Shown here piece after piece: positions 51,090 through 60,178 of a DNA stretch of 64,000 nt (positions within the stretch are counted from its first letter, which is position 1; each line of letters opens with the position of its first letter). The DNA is from Oceanihabitans iliipiscarium (GTDB lineage: Bacteria; Bacteroidota; Bacteroidia; Flavobacteriales; Flavobacteriaceae). The DNA lies in assembly GCF_042686125.1 (NCBI RefSeq), contig NZ_JBHUOV010000001.1:868001-932000 (forward strand), given 5' to 3'. The position numbers and the translations under genes are program-made. The notes under the pieces were generated by a model. That model was given only the letters and a program-made list of their open reading frames with translations. It made no database searches and had not been told where the DNA came from.

Positions 51090-53945
51090 ATGAATTACCA
51101 TTTTAACGAAATTGAAGCCAATTGGCAAAAATATTGGGCTGAAAAACAGACGTTTAAAGCTGATAATAAATCGGAAAAACCAAAGTACTATGTGTTAGAC
51201 ATGTTCCCTTATCCTAGTGGAGCAGGATTGCATGTCGGACATCCTTTAGGGTATATCGCTAGTGATATTTATGCACGTTATAAACGTCATAAGGGCTTCA
51301 ATGTCTTGCATCCTCAAGGTTATGATAGTTTCGGATTGCCTGCCGAGCAGTATGCCATACAAACTGGTCAGCATCCTGCTTTAACTACAGAAGAGAATAT
51401 AAAAACCTATAGACGTCAATTAGATCGTATTGGCTTTTCTTTTGACTGGTCTCGTGAAGTCCGCACTTCAGATCCTAATTATTATAAATGGACACAATGG
51501 ATTTTTATTCAACTCTTTGAATCTTGGTATTGTAAAGCGCATCAAAAAGCATTTCCAATTTCAGAACTCGTTGATTTGTTTAAAGAGGAAGGTAATGAAG
51601 GCGTTAATGAAGCGTGCGGATTCGATGTGCCAGTGTTTACTGGTGAAGAATGGAATTCTTATGCTTCTGAAAAACAACAAGAAATTTTACTCAATTATAG
51701 ATTAACATATCTCGCAGAAACCGAAGTCAATTGGTGTCCCGCTTTAGGTACTGTATTGGCTAATGATGAAATTGTAAATGGAGTTTCAGAACGTGGTGGC
51801 CATCCAGTTGTACGAAAAAAAATGACACAATGGTCTATGCGTATTTCTGCATTTGCTGAACGTTTATTACAAGGTTTAGACACTATAGATTGTGCAGAAT
51901 CACTTAAGGAAACACAACGTAATTGGATAGGGAAATCTGAAGGCGCTTCAGTGACTTTCAACGTCAATAATCATGATGCTGTTATTGAAGTCTTTACAAC
52001 ACGCCCAGATACTATTTTTGGAGTGAGTTTTATGACTTTAGCACCAGAACATGAACTGGTATCTCAAATCACAACTGCAGAGCAAAAGGAAGCTGTCGAG
52101 GCTTATGTTGAAGCGACTGCAAAACGGAGTGAACGTGATAGAATGGCAGATGTAAAAACCATTTCTGGTGTATTTACAGGGGCTTATGCAGAACATCCTT
52201 TTACAAAACAACCAATTCCTATTTGGATTGGTGATTATGTGTTGGCTGGCTACGGAACAGGCGCTGTTATGTCTGTACCTTGTGGCGATCAACGTGATTA
52301 TGATTTTGCTAAACATTTTAATATTGAAATTCCAAATATATTTGAAGGTGTAGATATTAGTGAAGAAGCCTTCTCAGATAAAGATGCTACTATTATTGCC
52401 AATAGTGACTTTCTTAACGGAATGGACTATAAAAAAGCAACAAAACGTGCTATTTATGAACTTGAACAATTAGGACAAGGCGAAGGTAAAATCAATTACA
52501 GATTGCGTGATGCCGTATTTAGTAGGCAACGGTATTGGGGAGAACCATTTCCAGTATATTATGTCAATGGTATGCCACAAATGATTAGCAAAAATCATTT
52601 GCCAGTGCGTTTACCTGAAGTTGAAAAATACTTACCAACAGAATCAGGCGAGCCACCTTTAGGTCGTGCAGATATATGGGCTTGGGATACAAAGACAAAT
52701 CAAGTGGTTAGTAATGACCAAATAGACCATGACACTGTGTTTCCTTTAGAGTTGAATACCATGCCTGGTTGGGCAGGAAGTTCGTGGTATTTCTTTAGAT
52801 ATATGGAATACGAAAAGCGAGCTCAATTTTTTGCGTCGCAAGATGCGATTAATTATTGGGAGAATGTCGATTTATATATTGGTGGAAGTGAACATGCGAC
52901 AGGCCATTTATTGTACTCACGTTTTTGGGTAAAATTTATGAAAGATCGCGGCATCGTGAATGTGGAAGAGCCGTTTAAAAAGCTGATTAACCAAGGGATG
53001 ATTTTGGGGACGAGTGCTTTTGTTTATAGAGTTGAAGGAGAAAATACTTTTTTATCAAAAGGACTAATAAAAGGGAAAAAAGTACAACCTATCCATGCAG
53101 ATGTTTCATTTGTAAATGCATCAGATGAATTAGATATAGTAGCCTTTAAAAACTGGCGACCAGAGTTCAAAGATGCCGAATTTGTTTTTGAAGATGATGG
53201 AACATTTAAAGTCGGTCGCGAAGTCGAAAAAATGTCTAAGTCTAAATACAACGTCGTCAATCCAGATAGCATTTGTGAGCAGTATGGTGCAGATAGTTTA
53301 CGAATGTATGAAATGTTTTTGGGACCTTTAGAACAGGCAAAACCATGGAATACTGCTGGGATTACTGGCGTGCATGGTTTTCTTAAAAAATTATGGAAAT
53401 TGTATGTAGGCGATAAAGGATTGTTAGTTAATGATGCCGAGCCGACAAAAGACAACCTAAAAACCTTGCATAAAACCATTAAAAAGGTTGAAGATGATAT
53501 TGAGAATTTCTCATTTAATACATCGGTCTCTACGTTTATGATTGCGGTTAATGAATTGACTGCTCAAAAATGCACGAGCAGAAAGGTATTAGAACCGTTA
53601 TTAGTTTTATTGTCGCCTTACGCACCTCATATCGCAGAGCATTTATATGCTTGTATTCAATTTAATATGTTGGTTAGTGTAGCTGAATTACCAGAAGATT
53701 ATGAAGGGATTTCAAATGTTTCTTTTCCTGTTTTTGATGAAAGCTATTTAGTCGAAAGCTCAAAGAATTATCCAATTTCTTTTAATGGGAAAATGCGATT
53801 TACTTTAGAGTTGCCTTTAGATATGTCTAAGGACGATATTGAAACAGCAGTCATGTCTCATGAAAAAACCATTGCACAGTTACAAGGGCGAGAACCAAAG
53901 AAAGTCATTATTGTTCCTGGTAAAATTGTAAATATTGTTGGATAA
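51090..53945 (+). CDS. leuS: leucine--tRNA ligase
   Basis: A 951-residue class I synthetase. The HIGH-like motif is in PYPSGAGLHVGHPLGYIASD (about 42-61), the editing domain covers about 260-470, and EKMSKSKYNVVNPD is the KMSKS loop. The anticodon-binding helical region follows. It starts MNYHFNEIEANWQKYWAEK. The protein is longer than the E. coli enzyme (860), as in other Bacteroidota, with insertions around 165-205 (AHQKAFPISELVDLFKEEGN) and 640-690. Confidence 0.97.
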   Translation: MNYHFNEIEANWQKYWAEKQTFKADNKSEKPKYYVLDMFPYPSGAGLHVGHPLGYIASDIYARYKRHKGFNVLHPQGYDSFGLPAEQYAIQTGQHPALTTEENIKTYRRQLDRIGFSFDWSREVRTSDPNYYKWTQWIFIQLFESWYCKAHQKAFPISELVDLFKEEGNEGVNEACGFDVPVFTGEEWNSYASEKQQEILLNYRLTYLAETEVNWCPALGTVLANDEIVNGVSERGGHPVVRKKMTQWSMRISAFAERLLQGLDTIDCAESLKETQRNWIGKSEGASVTFNVNNHDAVIEVFTTRPDTIFGVSFMTLAPEHELVSQITTAEQKEAVEAYVEATAKRSERDRMADVKTISGVFTGAYAEHPFTKQPIPIWIGDYVLAGYGTGAVMSVPCGDQRDYDFAKHFNIEIPNIFEGVDISEEAFSDKDATIIANSDFLNGMDYKKATKRAIYELEQLGQGEGKINYRLRDAVFSRQRYWGEPFPVYYVNGMPQMISKNHLPVRLPEVEKYLPTESGEPPLGRADIWAWDTKTNQVVSNDQIDHDTVFPLELNTMPGWAGSSWYFFRYMEYEKRAQFFASQDAINYWENVDLYIGGSEHATGHLLYSRFWVKFMKDRGIVNVEEPFKKLINQGMILGTSAFVYRVEGENTFLSKGLIKGKKVQPIHADVSFVNASDELDIVAFKNWRPEFKDAEFVFEDDGTFKVGREVEKMSKSKYNVVNPDSICEQYGADSLRMYEMFLGPLEQAKPWNTAGITGVHGFLKKLWKLYVGDKGLLVNDAEPTKDNLKTLHKTIKKVEDDIENFSFNTSVSTFMIAVNELTAQKCTSRKVLEPLLVLLSPYAPHIAEHLYACIQFNMLVSVAELPEDYEGISNVSFPVFDESYLVESSKNYPISFNGKMRFTLELPLDMSKDDIETAVMSHEKTIAQLQGREPKKVIIVPGKIVNIVG

Positions 53946-54311
53946 ATGTATGTATTATCTAGGCTAAAAAGAAAAGATAAAATAGGATTATTCTTTTTTG
54001 TAGCCTTTGCAATAAGTACGTCATTAATTTATTTATTTGAAGAGCGTTTTGATAAAGACCTTTGGAGGTCTAGCCCTTCAAGTCGATATAAAATGGTAGA
54101 TGATATCATTGAGTCACAGTTACTCATGGGTAAAACTGAAGATGAGGTTCTTTTCCTTTTAGGGAAACCTAATTCGATGATATCAAAAGACTCCAATTCT
54201 TTTCTCTATAAGTTAGGTAACGAGCCAAGTTTTATTAAATCGAAGAAAGAACAATTACTGATTGTTTTTAAAAATGGAAAGGTTACAAAAGTGACCATAG
54301 CCATAGAATGA
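53946..54311 (+). CDS. membrane-anchored BamE/SmpA-like small protein
   Basis: A 121-residue protein with an N-terminal membrane helix (about 14-30). The segment VDDIIESQLLMGKTEDEVLF, continuing as LLGKPN, resembles the BamE/SmpA-OmlA turn, followed by strands (NSFLYKLGNE, EQLLIVFKNGKVTKVTIA). It has no lipobox. The role is unknown; an envelope function is likely. The ATG follows the leuS stop directly (TAAATG), so it is probably translated from the leuS transcript. Confidence 0.7.
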   Translation: MYVLSRLKRKDKIGLFFFVAFAISTSLIYLFEERFDKDLWRSSPSSRYKMVDDIIESQLLMGKTEDEVLFLLGKPNSMISKDSNSFLYKLGNEPSFIKSKKEQLLIVFKNGKVTKVTIAIE

Positions 54312-54466
54312 TTGATCATTATTTTTATTAAAATGATTATAAACTTCGCAATTTCAAGACCTTAATTTGAGAATTTTATAAAAATTACTAAGAACTTAAA
54401 AGTCAATAAGTGCTCTTGAAATATTCATTGTATTTTTCCTTCGGTAATTATTAAACAATCTAACCG

Positions 54467-55555
54467 ATGATTATAGGAATTCCTAAAGAAATTAAAAATA
54501 ATGAAAACAGGGTAGGTATGACACCTGCAGGCGTTTTTGAATTGGTCAATAATGGTCATAAAGTTTACGTGCAATCTAAGGCAGGAGAAGGCAGTGGATT
54601 TTCTGATGAAGACTATCATGAAGTTGGCGGAATAATTGCAAACACTATTAATGAGGTATATGAATGGAGCGACATGATTGTTAAGGTTAAGGAGCCAATT
54701 AAAGAGGAATATGCATTAATTAAGCCTCACCAAGTTGTCTTTACATATTTTCATTTTGCATCTAGTAAAAAACTAACATTAGCCATGTTAAAAAGTAAAG
54801 CTGTTTGTATTGCTTATGAAACCGTTGAAGATGAAGATGGAAGCCTCCCGCTTTTAACTCCAATGTCTGAAGTTGCTGGTAGAATGTCTATTCAACAAGG
54901 TGCGAAATATTTAGAAAAACCTATCAAAGGACGAGGTGTTTTATTGGGAGGCGTTCCTGGTGTGCCTCCGGGTCGTGTTCTGATATTAGGTGCAGGTGTT
55001 GTTGGAGTTCAAGCAGCTAAAATGGCTGCAGGCTTAGGAGCACATGTTACTATATTAGATATTAATATGAAGCGATTACGCTATGTTAATGATATAATGC
55101 CAAACCATGTTGTGACAGAATTTTCAAGTGTTTATAATATTAAAAAGCATATTAAATCTCACGACCTTGTCATTGGTGGCGTTTTAGTAAAAGGTGGTAA
55201 AGCCCCTAAATTAATCACAAAATCTATGCTTAAAGACATGCGACCTGGAACAGTCATTATAGATGTTGCTGTAGATCAAGGTGGTTGTTTTGAAACAACC
55301 AAACCTACAACACATGAAGACCCAACTTATATTATTGATGATATTGTGCATTATTCGGTAGCGAACATGCCAGGCGCTGTACCATATACATCTACAATGG
55401 CTCTAACAAATGTAACACTCCCTTATGTTTTAAAGCTAGCAAATAAAGGTTGGGAAACAGCTTGTAAAGACGATGAAATTTTAGCAAAAGGACTAAACAT
55501 AGTAAAAGGGAATATCGTCTATAAAGAGATTGCTGATGCGTTTGATTTGAATTAA
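54467..55555 (+). CDS. ald: alanine dehydrogenase
   Basis: A 362-residue enzyme that interconverts L-alanine and pyruvate plus ammonia with NAD. Motifs are MIIGIPKEIKNNENRVGMTP, KVKEPIKEEYALIKPHQVVF, the AlaDH segment GRGVLLGGVPGVPPGRVLIL, running into the Rossmann loop LGAGVVGVQAAKMAAGLGA, and PGAVPYTSTMALTN. The length fits AlaDH rather than the longer transhydrogenase alpha subunit. An Lrp-type regulator and a saccharopine dehydrogenase lie within 5 kb. Confidence 0.93.
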   Translation: MIIGIPKEIKNNENRVGMTPAGVFELVNNGHKVYVQSKAGEGSGFSDEDYHEVGGIIANTINEVYEWSDMIVKVKEPIKEEYALIKPHQVVFTYFHFASSKKLTLAMLKSKAVCIAYETVEDEDGSLPLLTPMSEVAGRMSIQQGAKYLEKPIKGRGVLLGGVPGVPPGRVLILGAGVVGVQAAKMAAGLGAHVTILDINMKRLRYVNDIMPNHVVTEFSSVYNIKKHIKSHDLVIGGVLVKGGKAPKLITKSMLKDMRPGTVIIDVAVDQGGCFETTKPTTHEDPTYIIDDIVHYSVANMPGAVPYTSTMALTNVTLPYVLKLANKGWETACKDDEILAKGLNIVKGNIVYKEIADAFDLN

Positions 55556-55658
55556 ATACTGATTTTTATTTTTTAGAATGACAAATTAGCATATGTAAAA
55601 TATTGGCTCATTTTTTGTTATATCCTTATATAGATTTTAAAACTAAAAAAATAAAATA

Positions 55659-56354
55659 ATGATAGGATATTATATATTAATAGGAGCTATTGCTTTAGTA
55701 AGCTGGTTGGTAAGTAATAAGCTTAAACAAAAATTCAAGAAGTATTCACAAGTCCAATTGCGTAATGGTATGAGCGGAAAAGAGATAGCTGAAAAAATGT
55801 TAGCAGATCATGGTATTACTGATGTTGAGGTGATTTCTACACCAGGACAATTAACCGATCATTACAATCCAAAAAACAAAACGGTTAATTTAAGTGAGTC
55901 TGTATATAACCAACGAAATGCTGCAGCTGCTGCAGTCGCTGCACACGAGTGTGGTCATGCTGTTCAGCATGCACAAGCCTACAGTTGGTTGCAAACACGT
56001 TCAACTTTAGTGCCTATGGTAAGTGTGACTTCTGGAATGTCTCAATGGTTAGTTATTGGAGGTTTAGTTCTAGGAGCTGCTGCTGGTGTAGGAATGGGCT
56101 ATTGGGTTGCCGTTGCAGGATTAATATTTATGGCTGTGGCAACGATTTTTAGCTTTATAACATTGCCAGTAGAATACGATGCTAGTAACCGAGCATTAGC
56201 TTGGCTAAAGAATAAGAACATGGTATCTCAAGAAGAATACGCTGGTTCTGAAGATGCTTTAAAATGGGCAGCTAGAACCTATTTGGTAGCTGCTATTGGT
56301 GCTTTAGCATCTTTATTATATTGGGCGCTTCAAGTGTTTGGTGGTAGAGATTAA
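55659..56354 (+). CDS. putative neutral zinc metallopeptidase (YugP type)
   Basis: A 231-residue membrane protein of the YugP-like zinc peptidase family. The zinc motif HECGH lies in AAVAAHECGHAVQHAQAYSW (about 92-111). One N-terminal helix and two or three C-terminal helices flank it (WLVIGGLVLGAAAGVGMGYW). The downstream glutamate is in PVEYDASNRALAWL. The substrate is unknown; a role in membrane protein turnover is possible. A single gene ended by a strong terminator. Confidence 0.9.
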   Translation: MIGYYILIGAIALVSWLVSNKLKQKFKKYSQVQLRNGMSGKEIAEKMLADHGITDVEVISTPGQLTDHYNPKNKTVNLSESVYNQRNAAAAAVAAHECGHAVQHAQAYSWLQTRSTLVPMVSVTSGMSQWLVIGGLVLGAAAGVGMGYWVAVAGLIFMAVATIFSFITLPVEYDASNRALAWLKNKNMVSQEEYAGSEDALKWAARTYLVAAIGALASLLYWALQVFGGRD

Positions 56355-56374
56355 TTGATATAAAAAATGACTTT

Positions 56375-56406
56375 AAAAAGCTTCAGAAACTTCTGAAGCT
56401 TTTTTT
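56375..56406 (+). terminator. intrinsic terminator after the zinc metallopeptidase gene
   Basis: A 13-bp stem AAAAAGCTTCAGA/TCTGAAGCTTTTT (56375-56387 with 56392-56404) followed by T. Confidence 0.9.
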
Positions 56407-56519
56407 GTTGAAGCCGTTGCCATTTCAGGGAAATAAAATGATTAGTTCAAATACGTAACTATTTAAATATACTAAGGCAATATTTACTATATTTACGTTT
56501 AATTTTAAAATTAAACACT

Positions 56520-57527
56520 ATGAAAACAAAATTACTTTCTTTTATATGCATTGCAGGTTTGATGCTTTTTAGCACAAAGACATTAGCACAAACCACTTTG
56601 GCTCCAGGCGATATTGTCGTTTTTTGGAATCAAGCAGATACACCTGATAAATTTGCTTTTGCAACCTTTGTTAATATTGCAGCTGGCACTGTGATTTATT
56701 TTACGGACTCTGGTGTTGTTCCTTCTGGATCATTTGATCCTTTAGGTACTGGAGAAGGTGCTGTAGCTTATACTGCGCCTGCTGGAGGTTTAAGTATTGG
56801 AGATATTGTGATTTGGGACTCAACTGCTCCTGCACCTGAATTTGCAAACTATTCAGACACTATAATAACAGGTCCTACTGGACCAGCGCTTTCAACAGGT
56901 GGAGACCAAGTTTTAGTCTTTCAAGCCACAGGAAGCCCAGGAGGTTCAGCTAACGCGTCGTCTAACCCAAATTTTATTTTTATAAATAGTAATTCATCAA
57001 CCATGTTTGCTGGTGATGATAGTAATAGTTCAACTGAAACAGGTTTACCTACTGGGTTGACCGATGTTGGTTTGCCTAGAACAGCATTAGCTGTGGGAGC
57101 AGGAGCTGGACCATCAGAGGAATTTGATAATACAGTATATAATGGGACCTATTCATTTGCAACAGTTTTAGATGCTAAGACTGCATTAACTAATCCTGCA
57201 AATTATGTTGGGTCTAATGCAATTACTGATGGGGCTTATAGCTTGCCTGTTAGTTTTATTCCAAATAGAATTACGATTACTACATTGTCAACAGACGAAT
57301 TTGATGTTAATAGCGTGAAGATGTATCCTAATCCAGCGCAATCTCATTTCTCGATTTCTGGTTATGATTATATAAATGAGGTTCGAGTTTATGATGTTAC
57401 AGGAAAAGAAGTTATTAAAACCAATGTGGTTGACCGCGTTGATATTTCTCAATTAAATAGTGGATTGTATTTAGTCAACATTATTAGTGATGAAGGTCAG
57501 GTGGTAAAAAAACTGATGAAACAATAG
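56520..57527 (+). CDS. secreted protein with T9SS type A sorting domain
   Basis: A 335-residue exported protein. It has a signal peptide (about 1-23, ending TLAQ). A beta-rich domain opens TLAPGDIVVFWNQADTPDKF and contains GTVIYFTDSG and DQVLVFQATG, resembling secreted Bacteroidota proteins of unknown role. The T9SS type A sorting domain spans about 265-335 (VKMYPNPAQSHFSISG, VYDVTGKEVI, LNSGLYLVNI, KKLMKQ). It should be exported by the type IX system and anchored at the surface or released. Single gene with its own terminator. Confidence 0.85.
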   Translation: MKTKLLSFICIAGLMLFSTKTLAQTTLAPGDIVVFWNQADTPDKFAFATFVNIAAGTVIYFTDSGVVPSGSFDPLGTGEGAVAYTAPAGGLSIGDIVIWDSTAPAPEFANYSDTIITGPTGPALSTGGDQVLVFQATGSPGGSANASSNPNFIFINSNSSTMFAGDDSNSSTETGLPTGLTDVGLPRTALAVGAGAGPSEEFDNTVYNGTYSFATVLDAKTALTNPANYVGSNAITDGAYSLPVSFIPNRITITTLSTDEFDVNSVKMYPNPAQSHFSISGYDYINEVRVYDVTGKEVIKTNVVDRVDISQLNSGLYLVNIISDEGQVVKKLMKQ

Positions 57528-57545
57528 AATATATATTCAATTCAT

Positions 57546-57579
57546 AAAAAAAGCGTCTATATTTCTAGACGCTTTTTTT
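57546..57579. terminator. bidirectional intrinsic terminator
   Basis: A 14-bp stem (57546-57559 with 57566-57579, AAAAAAAGCGTCTA/TAGACGCTTTTTTT) lies between the secreted-protein gene and the convergent Lrp gene. Confidence 0.92.
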
Positions 57580-57584
57580 ATACA

Positions 57585-58055
57585 TTATATTTTAATTTGT
57601 CGATCTATTTGTTGTTGTAATGAAATAAAAGTCTCGGTTCTTGAGACACCAGTAATTGATTGAATGTCTTTGTTTAGAACTTGCATTAAATGTTCGTTGT
57701 CTTTACATAAAACCTTAATAAAGATACTCCAGTTTCCTGTTGTGTAATGACATTCTAAAACTTCTGGAATTTTGTTGAGTTGTTTCACTGCTTCAGGGTT
57801 ACTCATGGCTTTATCTAAATACACGCCAATATATGCCATTGTGGTATATCCTAATACTTTTGGGTTAATGACAAATTTTGATCCAGCGATAAGTCCAGAT
57901 TTTTCTAGTTTACGCAAGCGTTGGTGTATGGCAGCACCAGAAATGCCAACATGTCTAGCGATTTCAAGAATAGGTGTTCTGGCATCTTGCATTAAAGCAC
58001 GTAGTATTTTTTTATCGATACCATCGATATGTATATTTTGATTTATAACCTTCAT
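57585..58055 (-). CDS. Lrp/AsnC family transcriptional regulator
   Basis: A 156-residue regulator. The N-terminal winged helix (about 10-65) contains IDGIDKKILRALMQDARTPI and HVGISGAAIHQRLRKLEKSG. The C-terminal RAM ligand-binding domain (about 75-150) contains TMAYIGVYLDKA, VLECHYTTGNWSIFIKVLCK and SRTETFISLQ. Members sense amino acids. It is upstream of no same-strand gene and lies between ald and the saccharopine dehydrogenase gene, either of which could be its target. Confidence 0.94.
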   Translation of the reverse strand: MKVINQNIHIDGIDKKILRALMQDARTPILEIARHVGISGAAIHQRLRKLEKSGLIAGSKFVINPKVLGYTTMAYIGVYLDKAMSNPEAVKQLNKIPEVLECHYTTGNWSIFIKVLCKDNEHLMQVLNKDIQSITGVSRTETFISLQQQIDRQIKI

Positions 58056-58120
58056 GTCGTATTTTGATTTTATTACAAAACATAAATGTACATAAATGAT
58101 TTAAATTGAAACTTAAAATC

Positions 58121-58242
58121 GCGTTAAGGATTGCAGTGACATCCTTTTTTGTCTGGTTGAGCGCAGTCGAAACCAATAAGACAAAAAAGATATAGCGTAA
58201 AGCCTGACCCTAAATCGCTTGAAAAGTGATTAGGGAAACGCC
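58121..58242. repeat. intergenic hairpin repeat element, copy B (full length)
   Basis: It runs from GCGTTAAGGATTGCAGTGAC, through CATCCTTTTTTGTC paired with GACAAAAAAGAT. The loop insert TGGTTGAGCGCAGTCGAAAC is itself partly palindromic. Then come ATAGCGTAAAGCCTGACCCT and a GATTAGGG/CCCTAAATC arm, ending GGGAAACGCC. It lies just past the stop of the minus-strand saccharopine dehydrogenase gene. Confidence 0.75.
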
Positions 58243-58251
58243 ATGAAGATG

Positions 58252-59619
58252 TTAAACATGTAAAGGATTATAGCCTAAATACGGCACTTCTTTTTCACTA
58301 AAAACAATGCCGAAATCTTCTAATTCTTTAAGAATAGGTTCGTAAACTTCTTTGTGAATAGGCATTTGTACACCAGGTGTTGTGATTTTTTCATTAAGAA
58401 TAGCTAAGGTTGCTATCGCTACAGGTAAACCAACTGTTTTTGCCATAGCTGTATAAACTTGATCGTCGCCTAAAGTTACCATTGTTGCATCTATTTGGTG
58501 TTTTTTGCCATCAAGTTCATAGCCAAATTTATGATACATGACAATCATATCTTTATCAGCTTCATCAAGCGTCCATGAATCCATTAAAATTTTAGTTAGA
58601 ATTTGTGCTGGAGTTGCTTTTTTTAGTTCTACCATTTTGGTTTTACTGAAAATATCCAGTTCTAAAAATTTATCCCAAACGACATCATCCTGATCTATTT
58701 TTAGTGCATGTCTAAATTTTAATTCTACAGAATCTGTAGGGCTATACGGAAGGAAAGCGTTAACAAAGTCACGATAACTCATGTTTTCACTGTCGTCGAT
58801 AGTATAACTATCGTCGGTCATACCGAGTTGAACAAAAACATTCCACGCTCGACTATAGCCTACGCGGCGCATAGTGCCTCTGTATAATGTCTTAACATTG
58901 TCAAGTCCGTAAACACTTTGGTATTTCAAAGAGTCACGATTAGCATAAGCCTCAAAGCGTCCGTAACCATCGACTTCTAAAAACTCTGTTCTTCTGAAGA
59001 GTCGGTTATATGAGATGTATTTATATTTGCCTTCTTGTAAAAATTTAGCAGCGCCACCACCTTGTCCAGCGACAACCACATTTCTTGGGTTCCATGTAAA
59101 TTTGTAGTTCCATAAATTATTATCATTTTCTGGGGCAACAAGACCGCCAGTAAACGATTCAAATAAAATCATGGTTCCTCCATTATTCCTAATGCGATCA
59201 ATGACTTGCATGGCACTCATGTGGTCAATTCCTGGATCTACACCAATTTCATTCATGAAAATAAGGCCTTTGTCTTTAGCAGCTTTATCAAGCATTTGCA
59301 TTTCAGGGCTTATATATGAAGCTGTTACCATATTTTTATTAAACGTAATACAGTCTTTAGCAACCTCAATATGAAAACGAGCAGGAAGCATAGAGACTAC
59401 TATATCTGCATTTTTTATGGCATCTTGGCGCGAAGCTTTATTAAAAACATCTAATAGGATTGCTTGAGCATTTTCATGATCACCAATTAGTTTTTTAGCG
59501 TGAGTAAAATTAATATCACCAACAATTATTAAAAGATCTTCTTCATTAGACTTATCTAATAAGTATTTGATAAGGTATGATGATGATTTTCCAGAACCAA
59601 TGACTAAAATCTTTCGCAT
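58252..59619 (-). CDS. saccharopine dehydrogenase family protein
   Basis: A 455-residue NAD(P)-dependent enzyme. The N-terminal Rossmann domain starts KILVIGSGKSSSYLIKYLLD. NADIVVSMLPARFHIEVAKD and FMNEIGVDPGIDHMSAMQVI follow, then the C-terminal catalytic domain FTGGLVAPENDNNLWNYKFT with the family GGGAAKFLQ segment. The size and motifs match the saccharopine-to-lysine-side enzymes (LYS9/SDH half of the bifunctional lysine degradation enzyme). Lysine catabolism is the likely role; other amino-acid substrates are possible in this family. Confidence 0.9.
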   Translation of the reverse strand: MRKILVIGSGKSSSYLIKYLLDKSNEEDLLIIVGDINFTHAKKLIGDHENAQAILLDVFNKASRQDAIKNADIVVSMLPARFHIEVAKDCITFNKNMVTASYISPEMQMLDKAAKDKGLIFMNEIGVDPGIDHMSAMQVIDRIRNNGGTMILFESFTGGLVAPENDNNLWNYKFTWNPRNVVVAGQGGGAAKFLQEGKYKYISYNRLFRRTEFLEVDGYGRFEAYANRDSLKYQSVYGLDNVKTLYRGTMRRVGYSRAWNVFVQLGMTDDSYTIDDSENMSYRDFVNAFLPYSPTDSVELKFRHALKIDQDDVVWDKFLELDIFSKTKMVELKKATPAQILTKILMDSWTLDEADKDMIVMYHKFGYELDGKKHQIDATMVTLGDDQVYTAMAKTVGLPVAIATLAILNEKITTPGVQMPIHKEVYEPILKELEDFGIVFSEKEVPYLGYNPLHV

Positions 59620-59720
59620 AATGAGAATTGTTGAGTAATTTTGTTTAATTAGAAATTACAATTTACAAACACGAATGTAATAAATAGTAGCAGTTATTAA
59701 AACTGAAAAGATAAATTTAT

Positions 59721-60113
59721 ATGAACAAAAAAATATTAATTTCAGGAGCTGTTTTAGGTGTCATAGGAATTGTCTTAGGCGCTTTTGCGGCTCATGGGTT
59801 AAAAGAATTGCTTCCTGCTGCATCTATGCAATCTTTTGAGACAGGAGTACGATACCAAATGTACCATGCTTTTTTTCTTTTAATACTAGCAAATATTTCA
59901 ATAATAAAAGAAAAACCTAAAAAAGTAATTTTTATTTTAGTGTTAATTGGTGTGTTCTTTTTTTCAGGATCTATTTATGGTTTATCAACAAATGAACTTA
60001 CGAGTATAAATTTTAAAAGTATAGCTTTAATAACACCAATAGGAGGTTTTTTATTAATTTTAGCATGGTTAATACTGTTAATAAACTTTTTAAAAATGAG
60101 AGCTGATAATTAA
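59721..60113 (+). CDS. DUF423 family membrane protein
   Basis: A 130-residue protein with four membrane helices. The DUF423 signature is clear: GAVLGVIGIVLGAFAAHGLK near the N-terminus, then FETGVRYQMYHAFFLLIL and FSGSIYGLS. No biochemical function is known. It precedes pckA but is separated from it by a promoter box. Confidence 0.92.
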   Translation: MNKKILISGAVLGVIGIVLGAFAAHGLKELLPAASMQSFETGVRYQMYHAFFLLILANISIIKEKPKKVIFILVLIGVFFFSGSIYGLSTNELTSINFKSIALITPIGGFLLILAWLILLINFLKMRADN

Positions 60114-60144
60114 GAAATTAGATGGCTACTTTAAAATAAAGTTT

Positions 60145-60152
60145 TAATTTTG
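60145..60152 (+). promoter_or_regulatory. -7 promoter box of pckA
   Basis: TAATTTTG fits TAnnTTTG, 27 bases before the pckA start. No -33 TTTG at the expected spacing. Confidence 0.55.
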
Positions 60153-60178
60153 TACCATAAACAATACTATCAAAAAAT

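Noticed and set aside
53024..53479. 151-codon open frame on the minus strand
   Set aside because: Antisense shadow within the KMSKS region of leuS.
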